This document shows, one piece after another, positions 35,818 to 43,774 of a DNA stretch of 64,000 nucleotides; the stretch's first letter is position 1, and each line of letters begins with the position of its first letter. This DNA comes from Treponema sp. (lineage in GTDB: Bacteria > Spirochaetota > Spirochaetia > Treponematales > Treponemataceae). Below the pieces are notes generated by a model. That model searched no databases and was not told the DNA's origin. It was given only the letters and a program-made list of their open reading frames with translations. The DNA lies in NCBI GenBank assembly GCA_016296575.1, contig JAEDJA010000001.1, positions 72,171-136,170 of the forward strand, given 5' to 3'. The position numbers and the translations under genes are program-made.

Positions 35818-37044
35818 ATGGCAAAAGCAGATACAAAACTGGAAGAGATTATTAAAATCGAAAATGAATTGGCTGAAATCAAGGATGTTGATGTTCTTTT
35901 GGAACGCATTCTTACCGAAACCAGAAAAATTGTAAATGCTGATGCCGGCTCCATTTATGAAGTCAGTTCTGATAAAAAAAGTCTTCATATCAAGTTTGGA
36001 CAGAATGATACACGTCAGAAGCTTCTGAAACCTGGTATGAAGCTTCCATATACATCCTTTTCTTTTCCTATAAGCGAAACTTCAATTGCCGGTTATGTAG
36101 CAAAAACTTTTGAAATCCTGAATATAAAGGATTGCTACCAGCTGGATCCATCACTTCCATTTAAGTTTAATCCAAATCCTGATCTTCTGTCCAATTATCG
36201 TACTACATCAATGTATGTTCTGCCTCTAAAATCTGACAAGGAACTTTTTGGAGTTCTTCAGATTATCAACAAAAAAGATAAAAATGAAGTTTCCATTCCA
36301 TTTACAAAACAGGATGAGCTTTATATTACCCATTTTGCAAACAGTGTGGTCAATCTTTTGAAAAATGCCTACCTTACTCAGGATATGGTAAAACGAATGA
36401 ATGATATGGCGGCACTTCGTGATCCAAAAGAAACTGGCGGTCATGTAAAACGTGTTTCTACCTACGCCCTTGAAATTTTTGACCGATGGGCTTTCAATCA
36501 TTCAATCTGCCTTGAGGATACTCACGAATTTCGAAGTAATCTTGCAATTGCAGCCCGTTTTCATGATATTGGAAAAGTTGGTATTTCTGACCTTATTCTT
36601 AAGAAACCAGGCCGCTTTGATGAACATGAACGTAACGTTATGAAGGCTCATACCTGCATGGGTGCACAGCTTTTTAATCCAGACAAAAGCTTTATGGATC
36701 AGCTCAGTTTTAACATCAATCTTCATCACCATGACCGATGGGATGGAGGAGAGCAGGGATATCCTGGAAAAGTTGATCTTTCAAAATATGTTACAGGTGA
36801 TCCTATTCCTCCAGCAGAACCACTTTCTGGTACAGACATTCCTCTTGAGGCCAGAATTGTTGCAGTTGCTGATGTTTTTGATGCTCTTTCCAGCCAGCGA
36901 TGTTATAAGGAAGCCTGGACTATTGATCAGGCTTTTGATGAAATTAAAAACTGCTCTGGAAAACAGTTCGATCCTGAAATTGTGCAGGCTTTCCTTGAAA
37001 TCAGGGAACGTATTACTGCAATTTACGAAGATCTTAAAGATTAG
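35818..37044 (+). CDS. GAF/HD-GYP domain protein, copy 1
   Basis: 408 aa. Short N-terminal helix (LEEIIKIENELAEIKDVDVL), GAF domain (about 20-185) and HD-GYP domain: ARFHDIGKVGISD (H249, D250), INLHHHDRWDGGEQGYPG (H303-H305, G314-Y315-P316) and LEARIVAVADVFDAL. Such proteins hydrolyse cyclic di-GMP to pGpG or GMP; all metal ligands seem present. It starts 31 bases after the hydratase, with TTGGAG as binding site. Closely related to the next gene, so a tandem duplication. Confidence 0.9.
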   Translation: MAKADTKLEEIIKIENELAEIKDVDVLLERILTETRKIVNADAGSIYEVSSDKKSLHIKFGQNDTRQKLLKPGMKLPYTSFSFPISETSIAGYVAKTFEILNIKDCYQLDPSLPFKFNPNPDLLSNYRTTSMYVLPLKSDKELFGVLQIINKKDKNEVSIPFTKQDELYITHFANSVVNLLKNAYLTQDMVKRMNDMAALRDPKETGGHVKRVSTYALEIFDRWAFNHSICLEDTHEFRSNLAIAARFHDIGKVGISDLILKKPGRFDEHERNVMKAHTCMGAQLFNPDKSFMDQLSFNINLHHHDRWDGGEQGYPGKVDLSKYVTGDPIPPAEPLSGTDIPLEARIVAVADVFDALSSQRCYKEAWTIDQAFDEIKNCSGKQFDPEIVQAFLEIRERITAIYEDLKD

Positions 37045-37121
37045 TTTTACTTTGTAAATAAGCTCACAAATCATTTGATTTTTCTCCATCTTTTGTTAAA
37101 ATATTTGTGAGGTATTTTGCT

Positions 37122-38360
37122 ATGGAAGAAAATGAACAGCTCCAGCGAATAATTGAACTTGAACGCCAGCTTGGTGAAATTCAGGACGTTGATGTTCTTT
37201 TGGAACGCATTCTTACAGAGACAAAAAAAATCGTTAATGCTGATGCTGGTTCTATTTATGTATTGGACGGAAATAATCTTAAAATCAAATATGCTCAAAA
37301 TGATACCCATCTTCGTGAACTGAATGCTGGTGATAAACTTCCATATACTTTCTTTTCTTTTCCAATTAACGAAAATTCAATTTCCGGCTATGTTGCACTT
37401 ACAAAAAAACCTCTGAATATTCCGGATGCATATCAAATTTCCGAAGATATGCCTTTTAAATTCAACAAAAATACAGACCGCACTACAAATTACCGTACAA
37501 AATCCATTTATACATATCCGCTTATTATGGCAAATGGAACTCTTCTTGGTGTTCTTCAGATTATTAATGCTATGGATTCCGACGGTAATCTTATTGAATT
37601 TAACGAAAATGCAGAGCTTTTGATTTCTCATTTTGCTTCTGCTGCGGTTCAGGCTTTACAGCACGCATATCTTACCAGCAACATGGTTAAACGAATGCTT
37701 AAAATGGCTGAATTTCGTGATCCTAAAGAAACTTATCCTCATGTAGAACGCGTTTCAAACTTTTCTCTTGAAATATATGACCGATGGGCTTTTAATCACA
37801 ATATTAATGAGGCTGAACAGCATCGTTTCCGTGATACATTAAAAATTGCTGCTAAATTTCATGATGTTGGAAAAGTTGGTATTTCCGATGTTATTCTGAA
37901 AAAAGCTTTTCCTCGTTTTACTGACGAAGAACGTAATATTATGAAAGGTCATACCTGTATCGGTGCCCAGCTTTTTGACCCTCCAGAAAGTTCTCTTGAT
38001 GAAATGAGTCAGGAAGTAGCACTCCATCACCATGACCGCTGGGATGGTGCTGATATTGGTTACCCTGGTAATATTGATTTCCGCAGTTTCTGTATTGGTG
38101 GACAGGTTGGATTAACAGAACATATTTCAGGTGAAGATATTCCTCTTGCTGCCCGAATTGTTGCCGTTGCTGATGTTTTTGATGCACTTTCTCACAAACG
38201 CTGTTATAAAGAATCCTGGTCTATTGATGATTCATTCCTTGAAATTCAAAATGAAGCTGGATTTCAGTTTGATCCGGAAGTTGTTCTTGCTTTCATGCAG
38301 GTTCGTGACAGAATTTGTTCAATTCTCATGGCATACCCGGATGATACTTCTTCTGACTAA
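37122..38360 (+). CDS. GAF/HD-GYP domain protein, copy 2
   Basis: 412 aa paralogue of the gene at 35818 with the same order: helix, GAF, HD-GYP. AAKFHDVGKVGISD (H247, D248), VALHHHDRWDGADIGYPG (G313-Y314-P315) and LAARIVAVADVFDAL are kept. The stretch DVDVLLERILTETKKIVNAD is almost the same in both copies, while the GAF ligand pockets differ. ATG 37122 has GAGG nine bases before it; the GTG at 37107 overlaps that box. Convergent with the DUF188 gene. Confidence 0.9.
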   Translation: MEENEQLQRIIELERQLGEIQDVDVLLERILTETKKIVNADAGSIYVLDGNNLKIKYAQNDTHLRELNAGDKLPYTFFSFPINENSISGYVALTKKPLNIPDAYQISEDMPFKFNKNTDRTTNYRTKSIYTYPLIMANGTLLGVLQIINAMDSDGNLIEFNENAELLISHFASAAVQALQHAYLTSNMVKRMLKMAEFRDPKETYPHVERVSNFSLEIYDRWAFNHNINEAEQHRFRDTLKIAAKFHDVGKVGISDVILKKAFPRFTDEERNIMKGHTCIGAQLFDPPESSLDEMSQEVALHHHDRWDGADIGYPGNIDFRSFCIGGQVGLTEHISGEDIPLAARIVAVADVFDALSHKRCYKESWSIDDSFLEIQNEAGFQFDPEVVLAFMQVRDRICSILMAYPDDTSSD

Positions 38361-38362
38361 AG

Positions 38363-38830
38363 CTAAGGTCTGTAAAGCCAGATTAATTCCTGCATTTCCT
38401 TGTCAAAGCAGTTGCAAAACAGTTTAAAATGTTTTTGGGAATAACCTGAGCTTTTGTGGTTATTCAGTCCCATCTGTGCAAGTGAAAGATTAAAGTCTCT
38501 TTCTGAAACCAGTTCACGGATATTGTCTTTTGTAAATTTTGTACCTCTGTCATTTATACAGGTGATTTCCTTTTCGACAAGCTTTTCCGCGAATAAAAAA
38601 TCTCTGGTTATTACCAGGTCACTTTTTTCAGCATGCTCACAAATGTAATTATCTGCAGCGTCTTTTTCAGTGCCTGTAATAATCATTTCAAATTTTATGC
38701 CGGTTTCACTTTTGATTTCTTTATTTGCAACAAATATTACGGGGATGTTACGGTTTTTTGCGTATTTTAGAGTATGATCTCTGACTAAAACAGGACAGGA
38801 GTCAGCATCAATCCAAATTCTGATTTTCAT
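38363..38830 (-). CDS. DUF188 (YaiI/YqxD) family protein
   Basis: 155 aa. MKIRIWIDADSCPVLVRDHT, DLVITRDFLFAEKLVEK and NDRGTKFTKDNIRELV are hallmarks of the YaiI/YqxD family, which has a PIN-like fold of unknown function. Start 38830 follows this pattern; the longer frame to 38854 adds no family sequence. It overlaps the end of zapA by 23 bases, so the two are probably translated from the same message. Confidence 0.88.
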   Translation of the reverse strand: MKIRIWIDADSCPVLVRDHTLKYAKNRNIPVIFVANKEIKSETGIKFEMIITGTEKDAADNYICEHAEKSDLVITRDFLFAEKLVEKEITCINDRGTKFTKDNIRELVSERDFNLSLAQMGLNNHKSSGYSQKHFKLFCNCFDKEMQELIWLYRP

Positions 38831-39161
38831 CCAGAACCTTACTGATTTTTTCAATCATGCTTAATGTTCTCTGTTCTACTTCGTTTGATTCCTGTTCGTA
38901 AGCAGAGTTATCAACAGAGCGTTTGTAATCAACAAGCTTCTTTTCTGATTTTATGCTGGAATCTTTTGCTTTTTTAACTTCATCACAAAGCATAAGTCCT
39001 GCAAGAATTGAAACCTGAAGTGGAGTTTTAAGGATTTTGGCTTCTTCAATGCTGTTGACTACACGAGAGTAGTATGAGAGCATTTTTTCCAGATATTCTG
39101 AATCCTCTTCAGCTTGAAATGAAAATGATGTACCAAGAAGATTTACGTTAAGTGTACCCAT
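38808..39161 (-). CDS. zapA: Cell division protein ZapA
   Basis: 117 aa. MGTLNVNLLGTSFSFQAEED, then EYLEKMLSYYSRVVNSIEEA and LQVSILAGLMLCDEV, follow the ZapA pattern: a small N-terminal domain and a coiled-coil tail. ZapA stabilises FtsZ filaments at the division site. Its ATG overlaps the stop of the coiled-coil gene upstream (TAATG). Confidence 0.85.
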   Translation of the reverse strand: MGTLNVNLLGTSFSFQAEEDSEYLEKMLSYYSRVVNSIEEAKILKTPLQVSILAGLMLCDEVKKAKDSSIKSEKKLVDYKRSVDNSAYEQESNEVEQRTLSMIEKISKVLDENQNLD

Positions 39162-39814
39162 TAGAAAATATCAAACCCCGGATTTTCTTTTGGTTCTGAA
39201 TCGTCAGGTTCAAAAGTTATATCACTTTCTGTCTGTGGCATTGACTGATCGATTCCCTGATCATAAAAATCAAAAGCAGAATCCTGTTCTTCAGGAATTT
39301 CTTCATCATCACCTGCATTAAAGAACATATCCAATGCTGAGTTGCTGTTCATTGCAGCAGAAGAAACTGGGGCAGACTGAACTGCTGGTGATACAGGAAT
39401 TTCAATTTCATTTGGGATTTCAGATTCTACCGGAGTGTCAGTTACTGGTGGAATTGTCTGAACTGGTGCAGGCTGTTCTGCAATTTTTGTCTGTACTGTT
39501 GTCTGTGGGGCAGGGGAAGGCTGTACAGGAGCCTGTGGTTTTGCAGCTTGTGCTGAAATTGTGGCCTGAGAGGCTGCATTCAATACAGTGTTTTCGATTG
39601 AATTCAGCCTGTTCAGTGCCTTTAAGATTCCACTTTCAATGCGATTCTGATCCAATGTGAAAGCATCCAGTTGCTCCGACTTTACTGATAACGCATTTGT
39701 GAGCTCTGAACATTTATTGCGCAGAGCATCGTTTTCAGCTTGCAGCTGTTGTATTTTTGCAACAGCACTTTCTACTTTCTGTTCCAGAAGAACAACATTT
39801 TCAAGTGAAATCAT
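39161..39814 (-). CDS. Coiled-coil protein, possible ZapB-like division factor
   Basis: 217 aa. Residues 1-85 are a continuous heptad-rich coiled coil (VVLLEQKVESAVAKIQQLQA, NALSVKSEQLDAF). The remainder is Ala/Pro/Gln-rich, then acidic, and likely disordered (APVQPSPAPQTTVQ). Coupled to zapA by a one-base overlap, and placed four bases after rplT. A coiled-coil protein next to ZapA suggests a ZapB-like role, but sequence alone does not show homology. Confidence 0.75.
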   Translation of the reverse strand: MISLENVVLLEQKVESAVAKIQQLQAENDALRNKCSELTNALSVKSEQLDAFTLDQNRIESGILKALNRLNSIENTVLNAASQATISAQAAKPQAPVQPSPAPQTTVQTKIAEQPAPVQTIPPVTDTPVESEIPNEIEIPVSPAVQSAPVSSAAMNSNSALDMFFNAGDDEEIPEEQDSAFDFYDQGIDQSMPQTESDITFEPDDSEPKENPGFDIF

Positions 39815-39818
39815 AAGC

Positions 39819-40178
39819 TTATGCCTTCAGTGCTTTTTTAGCAGCTTCAACTACGGCTTTGAAAGCAACTGGGTCTTCAATAGCCATGTTTGAAAGTGCT
39901 TTACGGTTCAATTTGATACCGGCTTTTGTTACACCGTTGATGAACTGTGAATATGTAATTCCTTCTTCACGAACTGCAGCGTTGATACGTGCAATCCACA
40001 GTGAACGGAATTCATGTTTACGGTCACGGCGGTCAACATAAGCATGGTTCAATGCTTTTACCAAAGCATCTTTGGCAGGTTTGTAGTTTGATTTGCGATC
40101 GCCACGGAAACCTTTTGTAAGTTTTGTAATCTTATTGCGGCGATTCTTTCTTTTTGTTCCGTCTATTGCTCTTGACAT
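39819..40178 (-). CDS. rplT: 50S ribosomal protein L20
   Basis: 119 aa. MSRAIDGTKRKNRRNKITKL, then GFRGDRKSNYKPAKDALVKA, and RINAAVREEGITYSQFING are typical L20. Part of infC-rpmI-rplT, where L20 usually represses the operon by binding its mRNA. 13 bases follow rpmI. Confidence 0.95.
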   Translation of the reverse strand: MSRAIDGTKRKNRRNKITKLTKGFRGDRKSNYKPAKDALVKALNHAYVDRRDRKHEFRSLWIARINAAVREEGITYSQFINGVTKAGIKLNRKALSNMAIEDPVAFKAVVEAAKKALKA

Positions 40179-40191
40179 CTTCTACACCTCA

Positions 40192-40392
40192 TTAACCGTA
40201 AGGAAGCATCTGCTTTCTGATTTTTTTTGCATCAGCTTCTGCTACATAACCATTAGCGCGGAGCTGTCTCTTTCTTTTTGGTGAACGTTTTGTCAAAATA
40301 TGACGAAGGTTCATCTTCTTGTGCTTAACTTTGCCAGTGCCAGTCAAAGAATAACGTTTGGCAGCTGACTTCTTTGTCTTCATTTTAGGCAT
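40192..40392 (-). CDS. rpmI: 50S ribosomal protein L35
   Basis: 66 aa. MPKMKTKKSAAKRYSLTGTG, then KVKHKKMNLRHILTKRSPKR, is diagnostic. Middle gene of infC-rpmI-rplT; 15 bases after infC with AAGGGG upstream. Confidence 0.95.
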   Translation of the reverse strand: MPKMKTKKSAAKRYSLTGTGKVKHKKMNLRHILTKRSPKRKRQLRANGYVAEADAKKIRKQMLPYG

Positions 40393-40407
40393 TTCTTTAC
40401 CCCTTAA

Positions 40408-40941
40408 TTATTTGGCTTTTGCTGAGATTGTCATCGACATGTTTCGGCCTTCCATAGCAGCCTCTTTTTCGATAACGTACGCCGAAGTAAGCCTCTTTAA
40501 CACTTCATTCATTACATCAAAGCCGAGGTCGGTGTGTGCAAGCTCACGTCCGCGGAAACGGATTGTTACTTTTACTTTATCGCCTTCGTCCAAGAATTCC
40601 TGAATATGTTTGGCCTTGGTGTCAAGATCGCCTGCACCAATCTTAGGCTGCATGCGGATTTCCTTGAGCTTAAGTACTTTCTGATTCTTTTTGGAGTCAC
40701 GGAGCTTTTTCTCCTGTTCGAACCGGTACTTACCATAGTCCAGTATTTTACAAACCGGTGGATTTGCATTTGGTGAAACTTCAACAAGATCGAGACCTTT
40801 GTCTTTTGCCATATTGAGAGCTTCAGAAGTAGGGATGATCCCCATCTGATTTCCCTCGTCGTCAATAAGTCTAACCTCACGAATACGAATCATTTCATTG
40901 ATACGTAATCCTTTATTGTTGTTGTTGTTCTGGTATGCCAA
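40408..40941 (-). CDS. infC: Translation initiation factor IF-3, TTG start
   Basis: 177 aa. GLRINEMIRIREVRLIDDEG, CKILDYGKYRFEQEKK and the C-terminal IF3 domain (DLDTKAKHIQEFLDEGDKVK, FRGRELAHTDLG) are present. The start codon is TTG at 40941, following an excellent AGGAGGAT box; the next Met (residue 17) lies inside the conserved region and lacks such a box. Non-ATG starts are common for infC, because IF-3 monitors initiation codons and represses its own gene. Confidence 0.93.
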   Translation of the reverse strand: MAYQNNNNNKGLRINEMIRIREVRLIDDEGNQMGIIPTSEALNMAKDKGLDLVEVSPNANPPVCKILDYGKYRFEQEKKLRDSKKNQKVLKLKEIRMQPKIGAGDLDTKAKHIQEFLDEGDKVKVTIRFRGRELAHTDLGFDVMNEVLKRLTSAYVIEKEAAMEGRNMSMTISAKAK

Positions 40942-40989
40942 CTATCCTCCTAGTGTCTGTAAACACTTTTAACATAAGCGTGTTCTAGC

Positions 40990-41018
40990 ATTATACAAAA
41001 ATAAATTGTTATATTCAA
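40990..41018 (-). promoter_or_regulatory. Sigma70-type promoter of the infC operon
   Basis: On the minus strand TTGAAT (41018-41013) and TATAAT (40995-40990) are 17 bases apart. Transcription would start near 40983, giving a leader of about 40 bases that contains an AGTGT/ACACT hairpin just before the ribosome binding site. Confidence 0.7.
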
Positions 41019-41090
41019 GCGATTGAAACTTTAGAATCTATAATATAGAATAATAAACGTAAATTTTTTTTATATCAGGTGGTCCATATT

Positions 41091-42431
41091 ATGGAAAATA
41101 TAGTAAAAGGTGGATGGCGCGCAAACAAATGGGTTAGAGCCGCTATTCCAGGTCTTCTGCTTCACTGCAGTATCGGTACTGTTTACTGCTGGTCTTATGT
41201 TAGTACAGGAATTGCAAGTCAGATTGGTTTTGATGTTTCAACAGTAAACTGGGCATTCAGCCTTGCTATTCTTTTCCTTGGGCTTTCAGCAGCTTTCCTT
41301 GGTAATGTAGTAGAAAAGGATATTCATAAGTCTTCTCTTATTGCTACAATTTGTTTTGCAGCAGGTATGATTGGTACAGGACTTTTTGTAAAGCTTGGTA
41401 CAAATGCTTATAACGGTGGAAATGGTGCTCCAAGCATTCTGGCCCTTATTGGTATTTTCGTTTCTTACGGATTTGTAATGGGTGTAGGACTTGGTACTGG
41501 TTATCTTTCCCCAGTTAAGACACTTATGCTTTGGTTCCAGGATCGTAAAGGGCTTGCAACTGGTCTTGCTGTAGCAGGATTTGGTGCTGCAAAAGCTATT
41601 GGTGCTCCTATTATGGAAGAAATGCAGAAGCACATGGATATCGACAAAATGTTCTATATTCTTGGTGCTGTTTATTTTGTAATGATGTTTGTTGGTCATC
41701 TTTTTCTTGCAAAACCTGCAGACTGGCATGAGCCTTCTGGAAATGAAAAGAAACCTACAATCATGGAGGTTCTTAAAACAAAGCCACTTGGAAACTACAT
41801 TGGTATCTGGCTTATGTTCTTCCTGAACATTACTTGTGGTCTTGCAATCATTTCTTACGAAAAACAGCTTTTTATTACAGTTGGATTTGTAGCAATTGCA
41901 GGTACACTTGGTGCTGTTTCTGCCGTATTTAATGCAGGTGGACGTCTTGGTTTCTCTGCCTGGGCTGACAAAATGAAGGATAGAAATACGATCTACAAAA
42001 TGATTTTCATTCTTTCTATTGCATTTACAGCAATCGTTCTTGTAACAAACGGAATCATTAAAGCTCCAGAAAGTACAGTTCTTGCCATTATCGTTGTTTG
42101 TCTTATTATGGTAGTAAATGCAGGATACGGCGGAGGATACTCTAACGTTCCAACACTTCTTTCAGATCACTATGGAATGGGATCAATTTCTGCCATTCAC
42201 GGAATTACACTTTCAGCATGGGGATTCGCTGGTATTGCAGGACCTCAGCTTGCCGCATTTATCATCAAACACTTTGGTGGAGAAGTACAGAAAGTTGAAT
42301 ACCACGGAAAAATGATGTCTATCAATCCTGTTGGTATGCAGAGAATCCTGGTAGCTACATTGATTCTTTACGTTGCTGCTCTTCTGCTTTCTTTGTTCCT
42401 TGTTAAAAAATCAGGAAAAGCTGCTGAATAA
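41091..42431 (+). CDS. OFA-type MFS transporter
   Basis: 446 aa with about twelve membrane segments. ALIGIFVSYGFVMGVGLGTG, DRKGLATGLAVAGFGAAKAI and GYSNVPTLLSDHYGMGSISA are typical of the oxalate/formate antiporter (OFA) group of the major facilitator superfamily. Substrate is uncertain; monocarboxylates are common. ATG 41091 has AGGTGG eight bases upstream; the GTG at 41079 overlaps that box. Monocistronic, with a terminator at 42481-42536. Confidence 0.88.
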   Translation: MENIVKGGWRANKWVRAAIPGLLLHCSIGTVYCWSYVSTGIASQIGFDVSTVNWAFSLAILFLGLSAAFLGNVVEKDIHKSSLIATICFAAGMIGTGLFVKLGTNAYNGGNGAPSILALIGIFVSYGFVMGVGLGTGYLSPVKTLMLWFQDRKGLATGLAVAGFGAAKAIGAPIMEEMQKHMDIDKMFYILGAVYFVMMFVGHLFLAKPADWHEPSGNEKKPTIMEVLKTKPLGNYIGIWLMFFLNITCGLAIISYEKQLFITVGFVAIAGTLGAVSAVFNAGGRLGFSAWADKMKDRNTIYKMIFILSIAFTAIVLVTNGIIKAPESTVLAIIVVCLIMVVNAGYGGGYSNVPTLLSDHYGMGSISAIHGITLSAWGFAGIAGPQLAAFIIKHFGGEVQKVEYHGKMMSINPVGMQRILVATLILYVAALLLSLFLVKKSGKAAE

Positions 42432-42480
42432 AAGATAATTTCTGAATTATTCAGGACAAAAATTTACTATTTATATAGAG

Positions 42481-42536
42481 AAAATCACCTTTTTTTATGC
42501 GGATTTGTGCCTGTATAATTAAGGTGATTTTTTTTG
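42481..42536 (+). terminator. Terminator after the OFA transporter gene
   Basis: AAAATCACCTT (42481-42491) pairs with AAGGTGATTTT (42521-42531), followed by T. The large loop holds TATAAT (42514-42519), which may be the -10 of the aldo-keto reductase gene, so terminator and promoter overlap. Confidence 0.7.
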
Positions 42537-42552
42537 TATTTTGGAGATGAAT

Positions 42553-43683
42553 ATGGCAGTTACAAAACGTAAGATAGAAAAACTTGGTATTGATGCATCT
42601 TTGCTTGGCTTTGGTTGTATGCGTTTTCCAATAAAAGATGGAAAGATTGATCAAAAAAGGGCTGAAAAAATGCTGGATCAGGCATATAAAGCTGGTGTTA
42701 ATTACTTTGATACAGCCTGGCCTTATCATGGTGGAGAAAGTGAACCTTTTGTTGGCCGCGTGATGAAAAAATATCCTCGTGAATCATTTATGTTTGCAAC
42801 AAAATTACCGCATTGGGAAATTAAAACTATTGAAGACGCTGAACGGATTTTTAAAACCCAGCTTGAACATCTCCAGACAGACTATGTTGATTTTTATCTT
42901 TTGCATGCCATGGGTAAAGACAGCTGGACAAAAATGCGGAATCTGGGAGTAGTGGAGCTTCTTGAAGAATATAAAAAAGAAGGAAAAATTAAGAACCTGG
43001 GCTTTTCTTTTCATGACTCTTATGCAGTTTTTGAAGAAATCCTAAATTATCGGGATTGGGATTTCTGCCAGCTTCAGTTGAATTATATGGATACAAATGA
43101 ACAGGCTGGAATGAAAGGGTATGAACTTGCAGAAGAGCTTGGTGTACCGGTTGTAATTATGGAACCTGTAAAAGGTGGCTCCCTTGCAAATCTTCCTTCC
43201 GAAGTAGTAAATCCTTTTGTAAAACTGGCAAAAGATGCTTCAAATGCAAGCTGGGCACTTAAATGGGTAGCAAGTCTTCCAAATGTTATGGTTGTACTTT
43301 CAGGTATGAGTGATGAGGCTCAGCTGGAAGATAATCTTAAGACTTTCACAGATTTTGTTCCTTTTGGTGATACAGAAAACAATGCGGTAAAAGAAGTGGC
43401 TGAAGCAATTCGTGCCCGCGTAAAAAATGGATGCACAGGATGTCGTTACTGTATGCCTTGTCCTGCTGGAGTAGATATTCCTGCAAACTTTGCAATGTGG
43501 AATTTTGCCAGCATGTACAATAATAAAGGTCATGTAACTTGGGTTTTAAACAATCAGTTAAAGGGAAAAGCACGGGCTGAAAACTGTGTAAAATGCGGAA
43601 AATGTGAAGAAGCCTGTCCTCAAAAGCTTAAAATCCGCGATGATCTTGAACAGGTTGCAAAGCTTATTGCAGAATGCCAGTAA
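42553..43683 (+). CDS. Aldo-keto reductase with C-terminal ferredoxin domain
   Basis: 376 aa. AKR barrel (LGFGCMRFP, FDTAWPYHGGESEPFVG, ATKLPHWEIK, YVDFYLLHAMGKDSW) followed by an iron-sulfur domain with CTGCRYCMPCPAGVDIP and CVKCGKCEEACPQKL. This fusion is frequent in anaerobes and may couple ferredoxin to NAD(P)H-dependent carbonyl reduction. The substrate is unknown. ATG 42553 is chosen for its spacing from TTGGAG (42541-42546); 42547 is too close to that box. Confidence 0.9.
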   Translation: MAVTKRKIEKLGIDASLLGFGCMRFPIKDGKIDQKRAEKMLDQAYKAGVNYFDTAWPYHGGESEPFVGRVMKKYPRESFMFATKLPHWEIKTIEDAERIFKTQLEHLQTDYVDFYLLHAMGKDSWTKMRNLGVVELLEEYKKEGKIKNLGFSFHDSYAVFEEILNYRDWDFCQLQLNYMDTNEQAGMKGYELAEELGVPVVIMEPVKGGSLANLPSEVVNPFVKLAKDASNASWALKWVASLPNVMVVLSGMSDEAQLEDNLKTFTDFVPFGDTENNAVKEVAEAIRARVKNGCTGCRYCMPCPAGVDIPANFAMWNFASMYNNKGHVTWVLNNQLKGKARAENCVKCGKCEEACPQKLKIRDDLEQVAKLIAECQ

Positions 43684-43709
43684 AGATTTGAAATTCTTTT
43701 AGAATTTGT

Positions 43710-43738
43710 TTGACTTACCTCCTGAAGTGTCGTAAAAT
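43710..43738 (+). promoter_or_regulatory. Sigma70-type promoter of the MsmK/UgpC gene
   Basis: TTGACT (43710-43715) and TAAAAT (43733-43738) with a 17-base spacer. AGGAGG follows at 43761-43766. Confidence 0.75.
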
Positions 43739-43774
43739 AGTATTAATAATATAACCCTTTAGGAGGCCAAATAA

